From contig CAZKAD010000003.1 in the NCBI GenBank assembly GCA_964550845.1, positions 1 through 64,000 on the forward strand: DNA of 64,000 nucleotides. The letters are read 5' to 3'. Below the pieces are notes generated by a model. That model saw only the letters and a program-made list of their open reading frames with translations, had not been told where the DNA came from and searched no databases. Source of the DNA: CAYTKU01 sp964550845. Lineage in GTDB: Bacteria; Patescibacteriota; Patescibacteriia; Magasanikbacterales; UBA922. A program made the translations under genes and the position numbers. This document shows, piece by piece, positions 1 to 7,373 of the stretch; positions within the stretch are counted from its first letter, which is position 1; each line of letters starts with the position of its first letter.

Positions 1-65
1 GCTTGTTGTTGAGCTTGTTGTTGAGCTTGTTGTTGAGCTTGTTGTTGAGCTTGTTGTTGAGCTTG
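1..65. repeat. 12-bp tandem repeat (gcttgttgttga)
   Basis: At least five perfect copies of a 12-bp unit sit at the window edge. The period is a multiple of three, so copy number can change without breaking the minus-strand frame, where each unit reads QQQA. Confidence 0.9.
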
Positions 66-287
66 TTCTCTTTCTTGTGTTTGGTCAGAATCACGTGGGA
101 CTTCAGTGCCTCGTATTTCATTCATTTTGTCTTCGAGTATTTGAATTTGATGAGAAAGTTTTTCTATTATTTCTCCTTGTTCTTCGACAAGTTTTGATAG
201 AGATGAAATCTGCCTATGGAAATAGATCCCTGCCACAATAAAAACGACACCTCCACCAATCAAAGGTAACAACTTATTGTTTTCCAT
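1..287 (-). CDS. Partial membrane-anchored coiled-coil protein with QQQA repeats
   Basis: Read leftward from an ATG at 287, the frame stays open to the window edge, so the C-terminus is missing. Residues about 5-23 are hydrophobic (LLPLIGGGVVFIVAGIYF) and look like one membrane segment. A charged stretch with heptad-like spacing (LVEEQGEIIEKLSHQIQIL) suggests a coiled coil. The last visible part is a run of QQQA units made by a perfect 12-bp tandem repeat. No family was recognised. An N-terminal anchor followed by coiled coil and Gln-rich tail suits a small virion or host-membrane protein, but that is inference. Confidence 0.7.
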   Translation of the reverse strand, partial: MENNKLLPLIGGGVVFIVAGIYFHRQISSLSKLVEEQGEIIEKLSHQIQILEDKMNEIRGTEVPRDSDQTQEREQAQQQAQQQAQQQAQQQAQQQ

Positions 288-330
288 TGAAAAAGACAAT
301 CGGCAATTCTTTTATATTTCTAAAGCTAAC

Positions 331-376
331 GTTTAACCAGTTCAAAAAGTCCAAAAAGTTCTTTGGAAGGTTTAAC
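331..376. repeat. Dispersed GTTTAACC palindromic element
   Basis: This intergenic stretch contains two GTTTAAC-type arms around short inverted cores (cgtttaaccagttc, then ggaaggtttaac). It is a degenerate member of the palindromic element seen at many other loci in the window. It lies in the 211-bp gap between two divergent genes. Confidence 0.55.
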
Positions 377-498
377 TGCGTAAAAAGGCTTTTAACTAAT
401 TGATTTCGAAAGAATAAAAATCTTCTTTTGAAATCGATTAGTTAAAAGTATGTCCAGATGGCTAAAGGAAAGAATTGTCCATCCAAAGAAAAATTCGA

Positions 499-2145
499 AT
501 GCGGAAGCAAGAAGAGTTGGAATTTGAGCTTGTTCGACTCCCACACAGGCGGAAAATAGAACCCCCCTTGTTCCCAAAAATGCCACAACTCTATCTTGAT
601 CTGCTTGGAAACACGAAGAAGATGAAGAAAGATTATGTACATTCTGGTAAGGAATTTGTTCCAAACTATGATAAAGCTCCCTTCCCCAACTATTTTCAAA
701 GTTCTAATTTTGATTATCAACCTGCCAAACGAGAAATTGACGACAGTAATTTTAATATTGACGATAAGGATGAACAAGAAAAGAATGACCATAGCCAAAC
801 CGAAAAGTCTAATGACCGCGAAGATAAAAAGCAAAATAGTAATATTCATGACATTTTTCAAAAAGCAAGAGATCGTCACCGAGACAAAGATCGGGAAGGA
901 GATCTGGAAGGAGATAAAGACCGACATCGGGACTCGAGAGACAAAGATCGAGACTCGAGAGATCGGCATCGAGACAAAGATCGAGAAAGAGATAAAGACC
1001 GACATCGAGACTCGAGAGATCGGCATCGAGACAAAGATCGAGACTCGAGAGATCGGCATCGAGAAAGAGATAAAGACCGACATCGAGACAAAGATCGAGA
1101 CTCGAGAGATCGGCATCGAGACAAAGATCGAGACTCGAGAGAAAAAGACAGACATCGAGATTCAAGAGACCGTCATCGAGATTCAAGAGATTCAAGAGAC
1201 CGACATCGAGATTCAAGAGACGGAGATGATTCGGATAGAAACGAACACGGCGACCCTCTTACGGATTTTCTTCAAGGAACAAGACACATTCGCCACACAA
1301 AGGACGCGAGAACACATGTTTCAACTGTCTCCTCAAAGCCGGCTAACAGAATGCCTCCTTCTCTCACAGAAATCGAAGAGGGTGGAGCTTTTAGTGGAGG
1401 TATTCGCAATTTGAATTATGTCTCGAAACAAACCCTTGAAGAGGAAGCGAAACTTCGAGAATATTTGTTCAAATGGGAATTGATTCGTAATGCGAACAAA
1501 GATAAAGCCGCCGAACTTCCTAAGTTTACCATACACAATAAATTGGATCAAGTTGTATCTGCTTATGATGACTGGAATCGAAAGACGCAAATTCCTATCG
1601 TGATTAATCGCTATCGAAAGTGGCTAATTGGAAGTTTCCATGCTATTCAATGGCTTGCCCCTACAATAGGTCTTGATATGTCAGGATTTGTTGAACAACA
1701 AAAAGAAGAAATGGACGAATATGAAAAATTGTTGATTGAACTTGGTGAAAAATCTTGGATGCCTAAATCGAGTTGGCCAGTAGAACTACGTATTGTTCTT
1801 GCTGTACTCGGTTCGGCTCTTTCGTTTGCTGCCCAGAAATTGGTAATTGATACTATTATGGGTGGAGAATCCAAGTCCGGACAACCCGGACAGCCAATAA
1901 CTCCTCCAAAACCTCAAAATATTTCAAAACCTATGCCCAAACCTTCAATTAAGCTTGCAGACTTGCCTGGAGCAAAGAAACAAGAAGAGAAAAAACCTTT
2001 AGCGATACCCGAAAAGGCGGCTCTAAATACTCAAAATACTCCGAGCACTTCGACCACTCAAAATGGAAAGAATAATTCGCCTCCACTCGAAGAAAAGAAA
2101 TCTGAGCCAGATAAAAAGCCGGTCATTCCAGTTAAACGTTCCTAA
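499..2145 (+). CDS. Conserved NCLDV structural-type protein with RD/RH-rich repeat
   Basis: The 548-residue product has three parts. Residues about 130-245 are nearly pure Arg, Asp, His, Lys and Ser (RDSRDRHRDKD units) and resemble eukaryotic splicing-factor RD tails. Residues about 290-455 form a conserved-looking domain: a charged helix, then WNRKTQIPIVINRYRKWLIG, a WLAPTIGLDM stretch and a C-terminal hydrophobic SSWPVELRIVLAVLGSALSF segment. This order matches the NCLDV family I remember as DUF5767, seen in virion proteomes. The tail is Pro/Lys-rich. The frame is open from a TTG at 475, but the first ATG is at 499 and is chosen here. A role in the virion is inferred from the family. Confidence 0.7.
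   Translation: MRKQEELEFELVRLPHRRKIEPPLFPKMPQLYLDLLGNTKKMKKDYVHSGKEFVPNYDKAPFPNYFQSSNFDYQPAKREIDDSNFNIDDKDEQEKNDHSQTEKSNDREDKKQNSNIHDIFQKARDRHRDKDREGDLEGDKDRHRDSRDKDRDSRDRHRDKDRERDKDRHRDSRDRHRDKDRDSRDRHRERDKDRHRDKDRDSRDRHRDKDRDSREKDRHRDSRDRHRDSRDSRDRHRDSRDGDDSDRNEHGDPLTDFLQGTRHIRHTKDARTHVSTVSSKPANRMPPSLTEIEEGGAFSGGIRNLNYVSKQTLEEEAKLREYLFKWELIRNANKDKAAELPKFTIHNKLDQVVSAYDDWNRKTQIPIVINRYRKWLIGSFHAIQWLAPTIGLDMSGFVEQQKEEMDEYEKLLIELGEKSWMPKSSWPVELRIVLAVLGSALSFAAQKLVIDTIMGGESKSGQPGQPITPPKPQNISKPMPKPSIKLADLPGAKKQEEKKPLAIPEKAALNTQNTPSTSTTQNGKNNSPPLEEKKSEPDKKPVIPVKRS
880..1225 (+). repeat. Low-complexity RD/RH-coding tandem repeats
   Basis: Short units such as gactcgagagatcggcatcgagacaaagatcga recur with small shifts, giving the Arg-Asp repeat of the overlapping gene. 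The reverse strand is also open here and would read as an SR-rich protein, but that is a by-product of the repeat. Confidence 0.85.
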
Positions 2146-2186
2146 TGGGCTGGTCGAAATAAAATAAAATTTTCTTCTTTTTTGAA

Positions 2187-2723
2187 ATGGGATCATCGAC
2201 AAAGAAACGACAGAGTAAAAACACGGAGAGGAAGTCGAGACGAAAACGGACTTCAGGCCGAAAAAAGAAAAGTAAGCTTCGAAGTCCTTCACATCGAAAA
2301 AGGACAAAGAGCAAGCTTCGAAGTCCTTCACATCGAAAAAGGACAAAGAGCAAGCTTCGAAGTCCTTCACATCGAAAAAGGTCTTCGTATGGAAAAGCAT
2401 TTGCAATAGTTAAGTTCGAACTATTCGACGAAAGTACTCAGCTCAAATATCCTCCACAAGGAGATGAAATTCGAAAGTGGTACGATCAATTATTTGCTAA
2501 AATATCACCAATGTACAATGATTTGAACAAGGATGTTTATCTCCTCTCGAAAAGATGGCTAAGTGATGCTGAACTGAAGCTAACTTTTGTCACATCACTG
2601 AAAGATCAATCAGAAGTTGATACATTACTTGAACTTTTAACGGATCTTGATGATGACGGAAATTATCCAATTCGGGGAATGTTAGTCATACCAAAGGTCT
2701 TATCAATTGAATATTCATTTTGA
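2187..2723 (+). CDS. Protein with basic SR-like repeats and a compact C-terminal domain
   Basis: This is a 178-residue product. The first about 68 residues are very basic and contain three copies of KLRSPSHRKRTKS made by a 39-bp DNA repeat. The remaining 110 residues look globular and acidic, with predicted mixed helix and strand (AIVKFELFD, LKLTFVTSLKD, IRGMLVIPKVLSIEY). The ATG at 2187 begins right after an AT-rich stretch. No family was recognised. The basic tail could bind nucleic acid or direct the protein to the nucleus. It lies between two other genes with the same kind of basic tail. Confidence 0.65.
   Translation: MGSSTKKRQSKNTERKSRRKRTSGRKKKSKLRSPSHRKRTKSKLRSPSHRKRTKSKLRSPSHRKRSSYGKAFAIVKFELFDESTQLKYPPQGDEIRKWYDQLFAKISPMYNDLNKDVYLLSKRWLSDAELKLTFVTSLKDQSEVDTLLELLTDLDDDGNYPIRGMLVIPKVLSIEYSF
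2274..2381 (+). repeat. 39-bp tandem repeat, about 2.8 copies
   Basis: The unit begins at 2274, 2313 and 2352 with aagcttcgaagtccttcac. The copies are almost identical, which indicates recent in-frame expansion of a 13-residue unit. Confidence 0.95.
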
Positions 2724-2756
2724 AAAAATTTTTTCTTCTCTTCCAAAACAAAACGA

Positions 2757-3032
2757 ATGGCGAAATCAAAATCGAGATCGCGGCGATCAAAATCGCGACG
2801 ATCGAAGAGTAAATCTCGATCAAAGCGATCAAAGAAGTATTCTTGCAAACGTGTCAAGCCAAAGAAGCGAAGCAAGTCGAAGAAATCGAAGCGAGCAAAG
2901 AAATCAAAGAAGGAGAAGGTTGAATCAACTCAGTCTCATTCTTTGTTGGCTAGATTGTCACGCACGAGTGCGAGCGCTGCACCTGCAGACGCGCCAATTG
3001 AATGGAAAGCAGGAGTAAATTGGGTAAAGTAA
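2757..3032 (+). CDS. Small protamine-like basic protein
   Basis: This 91-residue protein has about 58 N-terminal residues that are almost all Lys, Arg and Ser (MAKSKSRSRRSKSRRSKSKS), with a single Cys. A short ordinary C-terminal part follows, ending GVNWVK. Such proteins condense DNA or sit in virion cores in other large viruses, but composition alone cannot prove this. A perfect hairpin follows the stop codon. A longer frame on the same strand (from 2707) overlaps it and looks like a shadow. Confidence 0.65.
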   Translation: MAKSKSRSRRSKSRRSKSKSRSKRSKKYSCKRVKPKKRSKSKKSKRAKKSKKEKVESTQSHSLLARLSRTSASAAPADAPIEWKAGVNWVK

Positions 3033-3040
3033 AAAATTGA
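3033..3040 (+). promoter_or_regulatory. AAAATTGA early-promoter-like motif for the Skp1 gene
   Basis: An exact AAAATTGA lies directly after the upstream stop codon and 65 nt before the Skp1-like ATG at 3106. The octamer is the known Mimivirus early motif. Confidence 0.55.
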
Positions 3041-3041
3041 T

Positions 3042-3069
3042 TTTTTATCTGGGGTTTCCCAGATAAAAA
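3042..3069. terminator. Hairpin, 12-bp perfect stem
   Basis: The arms TTTTTATCTGGG and CCCAGATAAAAA flank a 4-nt loop. It follows the stop of the basic protein gene by 9 nt and is a likely transcript end, lying between the promoter motif and ATG of the next gene. Confidence 0.7.
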
Positions 3070-3105
3070 TAACAAAATAACATAAATCTTAATCTCACAA
3101 TCGAA

Positions 3106-3723
3106 ATGTCTACTGAAGAACAAAAGATCGAAACGTCTACTAACGAACAAAAGATGGAAATTGAAGGACTTGATGCTGGAGTACAAGATGATTTCATCAA
3201 ATTGAATTGTCGGGATAAAGTAATCGTTTCTGTGCATAGAAGAGCCTGTAGACTGTCTTCCTTGTTTCGAGGTTTACTCGAAACTCAGCCATGTGCGCCC
3301 GAGCATGAGGTTAAACAGATCGACTCTCATATCATGAAGCTAATTGTTGAATATCTTGAACATTATCGATACGAAGAACCGAAGATTCTGGAACCTCCAT
3401 TGAAGACTCCTGATCTAAAGGATCACGCCTCGGAATGGGATTGCAAGTTTGTTGCATACGACACCCCCGAACAGATGGGAACTTTTCTGACGCTGCTCAA
3501 TGCGGCAAATTTCTTGGAAATTATTTCGCTGAGAAATCTTTGCTGTGCAAAGTTCGCCACATTTCTCAAAACTAAAAATGTTGATGCATTGAAGGCATTG
3601 TTTAATGTGAAAGCCACGTTGACTCCCAAAGAAGAAAACGAAATTCGAAAGAAGTACCCCGAATACTTTGCTTGGTTGAAGTCTTCGCAAGAGACAAAAA
3701 CCGAGAGTAAAGTTGACGAATAG
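3106..3723 (+). CDS. Skp1-like protein
   Basis: This is a 205-residue Skp1 homologue. The N-terminal half has the BTB/POZ-like pattern (FIKLNCRDKVIVSVHRRACRLSSL, then HIMKLIVEYLEHYRYEEP). The C-terminal half closely follows the Skp1 dimerisation region: LLNAANFLEIISLRNLCCAKFA, then FNVKATLTPKEENEIRKKYPEY, which matches the cellular FNIKNDFTPEEE region. Skp1 links cullin-1 to F-box proteins in SCF ubiquitin ligases. A viral copy may recruit viral or host substrate adaptors. An insertion of about 20 residues sits between the halves and the tail is Lys/Glu-rich. AAAATTGA upstream suggests early expression. Confidence 0.85.
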   Translation: MSTEEQKIETSTNEQKMEIEGLDAGVQDDFIKLNCRDKVIVSVHRRACRLSSLFRGLLETQPCAPEHEVKQIDSHIMKLIVEYLEHYRYEEPKILEPPLKTPDLKDHASEWDCKFVAYDTPEQMGTFLTLLNAANFLEIISLRNLCCAKFATFLKTKNVDALKALFNVKATLTPKEENEIRKKYPEYFAWLKSSQETKTESKVDE

Positions 3724-3871
3724 CCGAACTCATTGATGTGTGTAAATTCGATAATAAAATGATTTTAATTCTTCTCGAAGAACTAAAAATAATACGTACT
3801 ACTTACTTAAAATAATCTTCAGATGAGAAAGTAAAGTTATGCTAACTTTTATTTTTATTCGAAGGATCAAT

Positions 3872-4252
3872 ATGTACCATTTTCTTAAGAATTGTTTTCC
3901 TTCGTTGACACGCAAAACATACAATTACACTGTCCGATCTCCAAGCTTTCAAGGATGGGTGATTGGAAAACATCAAAATATTGATGTCTGTTGCTGTGCC
4001 ATATTCCGTAAAGGACCAAAAATAAAAATGGGCTTATTTGCGGTGCTTCCACACTATCAAAACAAAGGTTTTGGGAGAGAAATGTACAAATATCTCTGTA
4101 ATCAATATCATTCTTTCCAATGGACAACTAACACACAAAAAGCATACAATTTTTGGATCAAATGCGGAGCCATATTAATTGATACTTACATTATGGATGG
4201 AGTTAAATACCATCTGTTCAAGAACGCGCCAGTCGAAGAAAAAAAGAAATAA
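3872..4252 (+). CDS. GNAT-family N-acetyltransferase
   Basis: The core GNAT signature is present: a beta-strand FAVLPHYQNKGFGREMYKYL with the acetyl-CoA-binding Q/R-x-x-G-x-G/A loop (QNKGFG), followed by NTQKAYNFWIKCGA, the usual late helix with A-x-x-F/Y-x-x-x-G. The product is 126 residues from the ATG at 3872; an ATG at 3839 would add 11 residues. It is short for the family, with the N-terminal strands reduced. The substrate is unknown. The stop codon lies inside a perfect hairpin shared with the convergent downstream gene. Confidence 0.7.
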   Translation: MYHFLKNCFPSLTRKTYNYTVRSPSFQGWVIGKHQNIDVCCCAIFRKGPKIKMGLFAVLPHYQNKGFGREMYKYLCNQYHSFQWTTNTQKAYNFWIKCGAILIDTYIMDGVKYHLFKNAPVEEKKK

Positions 4253-4271
4253 TTTCCTTTGGGAAATTATT
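4248..4271. terminator. Hairpin over the stop codon
   Basis: The arms AATAATTTCC and GGAAATTATT contain the stop codon of the acetyltransferase gene. It sits between convergent genes and can serve both. Confidence 0.7.
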
Positions 4272-4273
4272 AA

Positions 4274-4346
4274 TTAAACGTCCTTGAAGGACTTTTAAGC
4301 GTCCTCGAGAAGGACTTTTAAACGTTCTCGAAAAGAACTCTTTAAA
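4274..4346. repeat. Tandem palindromic elements (three units)
   Basis: Three successive inverted-repeat units of the aacgtcctNNaggactttta type lie between convergent stop codons. They belong to the dispersed GTTTAAC/GGAC palindrome family, with varying cores. Confidence 0.7.
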
Positions 4347-4569
4347 AATATTTTTCAACCTTATCCTGCATGCTGTCAGGCACAAAAAGATGGTATCCTC
4401 CATAGAGAACTCCTAGAGAACCTCCAATAATCATGACGGTATGAAGGAAAGTTAGAATATTCATTTGAGTACTGGCAACTTGTTGACCATTTCGGCATTT
4501 TCGTTCCGAGTCAAGAGCCAATGAGGCGTAGACAAGAATAAAAGCAGCGACAATAAAAACTGCAAGCAT
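4342..4569 (-). CDS. Small two-pass membrane protein
   Basis: This is a 75-residue product with two hydrophobic segments, at residues about 1-19 (MLAVFIVAAFILVYASLAL) and about 40-62, joined by a hydrophilic loop with one Cys. Small proteins of this shape are common in NCLDV inner membranes. No family was recognised. The start codon touches an inverted repeat (ttttccttt/ggaaggaa) in the 36-bp gap to the gene upstream. Confidence 0.65.
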   Translation of the reverse strand: MLAVFIVAAFILVYASLALDSERKCRNGQQVASTQMNILTFLHTVMIIGGSLGVLYGGYHLFVPDSMQDKVEKYF

Positions 4570-4605
4570 TTTCCTTTGGAAGGAAGAAAAAAGAATTTTC
4601 TTTTT

Positions 4606-5133
4606 TCAGGGAATGATTGGCTCCGAGACACAATAGACATACCCGTTATTGAACAAATTTCCATTGGTGGTGAGAGAAAGGGTTTGCATACTGCCATTCA
4701 AAAAGAGAGAAATTTTACGCTGAACGAGTGTAAGCTTAATCTTCGGATTTCGTGTTGGTAAAATAACTTGCTGGGAAAATAAGTCATCAGGTCCCCGAAC
4801 CAAGTCGAAAATATGAGCCCCAATAAACTGTGTTGCTTCGGCTCGATCAAGACTAAGCAACATTTTTTGAACATCTTTCGGAAGTGAATCGTCCGGTACA
4901 ACCAGTAAAGTCACTTTTGCTTTCGGATCATTGAGAAGATCTGGAAAATGTGTTTTTTCAACAAGAGTTTTGTAGATGGAAAAATTTTTATCTTGAAGAG
5001 CACTGTAAATTGTCCCCGGTTGAGGAGTCCAAGCAAGATAAGGATTTTTTGCAAGTGCTCGATCAAAACGAAGTTCACCTACACTGGGAAACTCTTTCGA
5101 CCATTCTACGTTATACCCGCTGGTGACTGACAT
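4606..5133 (-). CDS. Fasciclin (FAS1) domain protein
   Basis: The 175-residue product has the FAS1 pattern: TIYSALQDKNFSIYKTLVEKT, then FPDLLNDPKAKVTLLVVPDD (the H1-like box with the conserved T-x-x-x-P-x-D/N), a helix LDRAEATQFIGAHIF and a closing strand region NGNLFNNGYVYCVSEPI. FAS1 domains mediate adhesion in extracellular proteins and occur in some giant viruses. No signal peptide is visible and the N-terminus is polar, so it could be a virion surface or internal protein. Confidence rests on the strand and helix pattern, not on an alignment. Confidence 0.7.
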   Translation of the reverse strand: MSVTSGYNVEWSKEFPSVGELRFDRALAKNPYLAWTPQPGTIYSALQDKNFSIYKTLVEKTHFPDLLNDPKAKVTLLVVPDDSLPKDVQKMLLSLDRAEATQFIGAHIFDLVRGPDDLFSQQVILPTRNPKIKLTLVQRKISLFLNGSMQTLSLTTNGNLFNNGYVYCVSEPIIP

Positions 5134-5187
5134 CTTTTACAGAAAAAGATTTTATTTTTCTACGAATAAAAGTTTGACCCCTTCTAA

Positions 5188-6405
5188 ATGTCTTCTTTTT
5201 GGCTTGAGGATCCAACAGAATTGTTCCGAAATTTGGAGCTTCTTCCAAATCCAGGGAGCAATATCGCGTCAAAGTTGAATGCGCTTACGAGATTGGCAGT
5301 TGTAGTCGGACTTGGAATTTATCTTCTTAATAAGGACTCAAAAGAGTCGAGCTCTCTCTGTATAATCACATTTGGTATTCTTCTTTTGTTCATCGTAATC
5401 ACTGCTTATTATTCAAAGAGTAAGGAAGGTTTCCGACCTCCTCCGATGCCAGTAGTTGAAAAGCCTACGCCAACATATCCTCTATCTTCACCAACCGTCA
5501 ACCTCTCTGGATTGCAAGCAACCCCATTGTGGTATGATCCAAAATACGGAGCTGGACCAAAAGAATATCGAGACCCTCCAGTAATTCCACCAAATCCGGC
5601 TGATGCTAAATTTTGGGGAGGATTTCAATCGAGGATTAATGAACCTCGACCACAAATTATTCACTCGAATGTTGAAAGTGTTCTGTTCAAAAATGAACAA
5701 CCTTATTCACAGCGAATTAGCCTTCCCTCTCGACAGAGAAAAGGATTTAAAATTCTTGGTGGACCTCATCAAGACGAACCTGAAATTCCATTTGTTATTG
5801 ATGACCAGGGACTAAACCCCCCGAATTACACTCGTATTCGAGGATATTCGATGCATGATCCGAGTGTTCCTCCTTATTCGAATCTTGAGCTATTATCACC
5901 AAGTCAATCTTTTGTTCCGGGAGCTCAAGTCCCTTCGGGACGGTCTCAACTTCATGCTTATGATGACTTTGCAAATGTTTGGTCTGCCGGAAACACTGAC
6001 TTTTTGACCTCTAAGATGGCTATTCATCGTACTCATCCCGCGGTTGATACTGGAGAATTCCGTCAAGCTTCCACAATTGGTCTGGCAGATTCAATGTACA
6101 ATCCAACATTTAAACCGTTTGACCCGGCAAGCACTTATTTTAAGACCAGTAATAACCCTTATGACGGTTTGTTCATTGGACGAAGTCTAATTGAACACGT
6201 TGATATGCGAGCTCCAAATGGTGAAGTTCTTCCCGGTTATTTGAGAATGGGATTTACCAGCGACGACTTTATGGATGAAGCGACAAGTCGTCAAGAAGCA
6301 GATGAATTGTACTTTCGAGAAGCAATGGTTGCCGATGTTCGTGCTCGGATGAATGAGCGAGAGCAAGAATTCCGAATGGCACCTGTAATGAATCATTTCA
6401 TGTAA
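5188..6405 (+). CDS. Conserved NCLDV membrane-anchored virion-type protein
   Basis: This is a 405-residue product. It opens with a WLEDPTELFRN motif and KLNALTRLAVVVGLGIYLL, then a second hydrophobic segment (ITFGILLLFIVITAYY). This is the hallmark of a widespread NCLDV family I recall as DUF5762: W-x-x-D-x-x-x-L-F, then E/S-K-L-N-A-x-T-R and two membrane segments. The remaining about 310 residues are Pro-rich at first and then polar, with many Tyr, Asn and Pro residues, and extend well past the usual short family length. A minor capsid or inner-membrane role is inferred. The downstream gene is separated by a promoter motif and a hairpin. Confidence 0.65.
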   Translation: MSSFWLEDPTELFRNLELLPNPGSNIASKLNALTRLAVVVGLGIYLLNKDSKESSSLCIITFGILLLFIVITAYYSKSKEGFRPPPMPVVEKPTPTYPLSSPTVNLSGLQATPLWYDPKYGAGPKEYRDPPVIPPNPADAKFWGGFQSRINEPRPQIIHSNVESVLFKNEQPYSQRISLPSRQRKGFKILGGPHQDEPEIPFVIDDQGLNPPNYTRIRGYSMHDPSVPPYSNLELLSPSQSFVPGAQVPSGRSQLHAYDDFANVWSAGNTDFLTSKMAIHRTHPAVDTGEFRQASTIGLADSMYNPTFKPFDPASTYFKTSNNPYDGLFIGRSLIEHVDMRAPNGEVLPGYLRMGFTSDDFMDEATSRQEADELYFREAMVADVRARMNEREQEFRMAPVMNHFM

Positions 6406-6441
6406 AGTGAGAAGTGTAAAGTCCTAAGTAAAAGAAGCATA

Positions 6442-6449
6442 AAAATTGA
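6442..6449 (+). promoter_or_regulatory. AAAATTGA early-promoter-like motif
   Basis: An exact octamer lies 44 nt before the ATG at 6494, with the hairpin at 6451-6478 immediately downstream. Confidence 0.55.
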
Positions 6450-6450
6450 C

Positions 6451-6478
6451 TCTTTTCTTCTTTTGAAGGAAGAAAAGA
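6451..6478. terminator. Hairpin between structural gene and SLATT-like gene
   Basis: The arms TCTTTTCTTC and GAAGAAAAGA flank an 8-nt loop, 43 nt after the upstream stop codon. Confidence 0.65.
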
Positions 6479-6493
6479 TTTAATTAATACCCG

Positions 6494-7228
6494 ATGTCAC
6501 ATTCGCCCCAAAAAGGAAATAATCACTGGTCACCAGAATTTGAACGATCTCTCCGAGTCATACATGATTATTGTGCTGGATATAGTTGGATGTATTCGCG
6601 AGATATTCAAGTTTACACAAAATATTCTTATTATTTGTCAGGTGCAATTTTCTTGGTAAGTACTTTATCAAGTTTACTCAATACAATTCAAACTTCTTTT
6701 TCAATTGACGATAAAATTTTTGATGCAATCATCGTGATCGTCTCGTGGTTAACTGTAACATTTTATACCGCATCATACATTAAAGATTATTCAGCCGTGA
6801 TTAAAGAATTGAACAATCACAAAGCAGAATATGTCGATTTAGCCAATACGATTGATCGGCAACTTCAACTTCCACCCGAAGAAAGAGAAAATGTTGAAGA
6901 TTTTCATCGATGGATTTCGAGTTATTATCAATTACTTGGAAGATGGTCAGTCGAAATTCTACCTCGGACAGTAGAACAATATCGCGTTCATGCCCAAAAA
7001 GAAAATGTTCCCTTCCCGGACGAATTGATCGATTCCTCGAGTAAGAGATTGACTCAAAAGGAAAATGAAAAGAAGATTGATTTGTTGATTGACAAAGCAC
7101 TTGCGAATCAAGAACAGAAAGAAGAAAAGAAAGAAGAAAAGAAAGGGACCCTTCGTGATAAAGATAAAAAAGTTAACCTTTATCAGATTCAATATGAACT
7201 CGAACGACTTCGAGGGCACGCCGATTGA
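6494..7228 (+). CDS. SLATT-like two-transmembrane protein
   Basis: This is a 244-residue product. Two hydrophobic segments, at about residues 45-62 (YYLSGAIFLVSTLSSLL) and about 75-95 (IFDAIIVIVSWLTVTFYTAS), follow a helix containing W-x-x-E/F and YSWMYSRDIQVYTKYS. A long amphipathic helix comes next (VIKELNNHKAEYVDLANTIDRQL). This layout matches SLATT domains, two-pass modules in bacterial conflict systems and in many NCLDVs. The C-terminus is Lys/Glu-rich and probably disordered. Its role is unknown; membrane pore or scaffold functions have been proposed for SLATT proteins. Confidence 0.5.
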   Translation: MSHSPQKGNNHWSPEFERSLRVIHDYCAGYSWMYSRDIQVYTKYSYYLSGAIFLVSTLSSLLNTIQTSFSIDDKIFDAIIVIVSWLTVTFYTASYIKDYSAVIKELNNHKAEYVDLANTIDRQLQLPPEERENVEDFHRWISSYYQLLGRWSVEILPRTVEQYRVHAQKENVPFPDELIDSSSKRLTQKENEKKIDLLIDKALANQEQKEEKKEEKKGTLRDKDKKVNLYQIQYELERLRGHAD

Positions 7229-7332
7229 CAAAGATTGAAATTTTAATCCATTATTTTGAAAGTATAGATAAAATTTGTTTAGTATATATACTAAATAAAT
7301 TAACTGCCTCAAAGATTGAATATTGATTAAGG

Positions 7333-7340
7333 AAAATTGA
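7333..7340 (+). promoter_or_regulatory. AAAATTGA early-promoter-like motif for the cap-enzyme fusion
   Basis: An exact octamer lies 33 nt before the ATG at 7374. A weak stem (ctttc/gaaag) lies between them. Confidence 0.6.
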
Positions 7341-7373
7341 TCCTTTTTTTCTTTCAATCGGAAAGGAAAGCGA

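Noticed and set aside
3..197. Plus-strand frame of repeated LLSL residues at the window edge
   Set aside because: It is the antisense of the QQQA-coding repeat; the minus-strand frame has a membrane segment, coiled coil and an ATG.
442..1216. Long minus-strand frames over the RD-rich repeat, including an SR-rich one at 876-1124
   Set aside because: They arise from repeat composition opposite the real gene, contain unnatural repeats and have no upstream signals.
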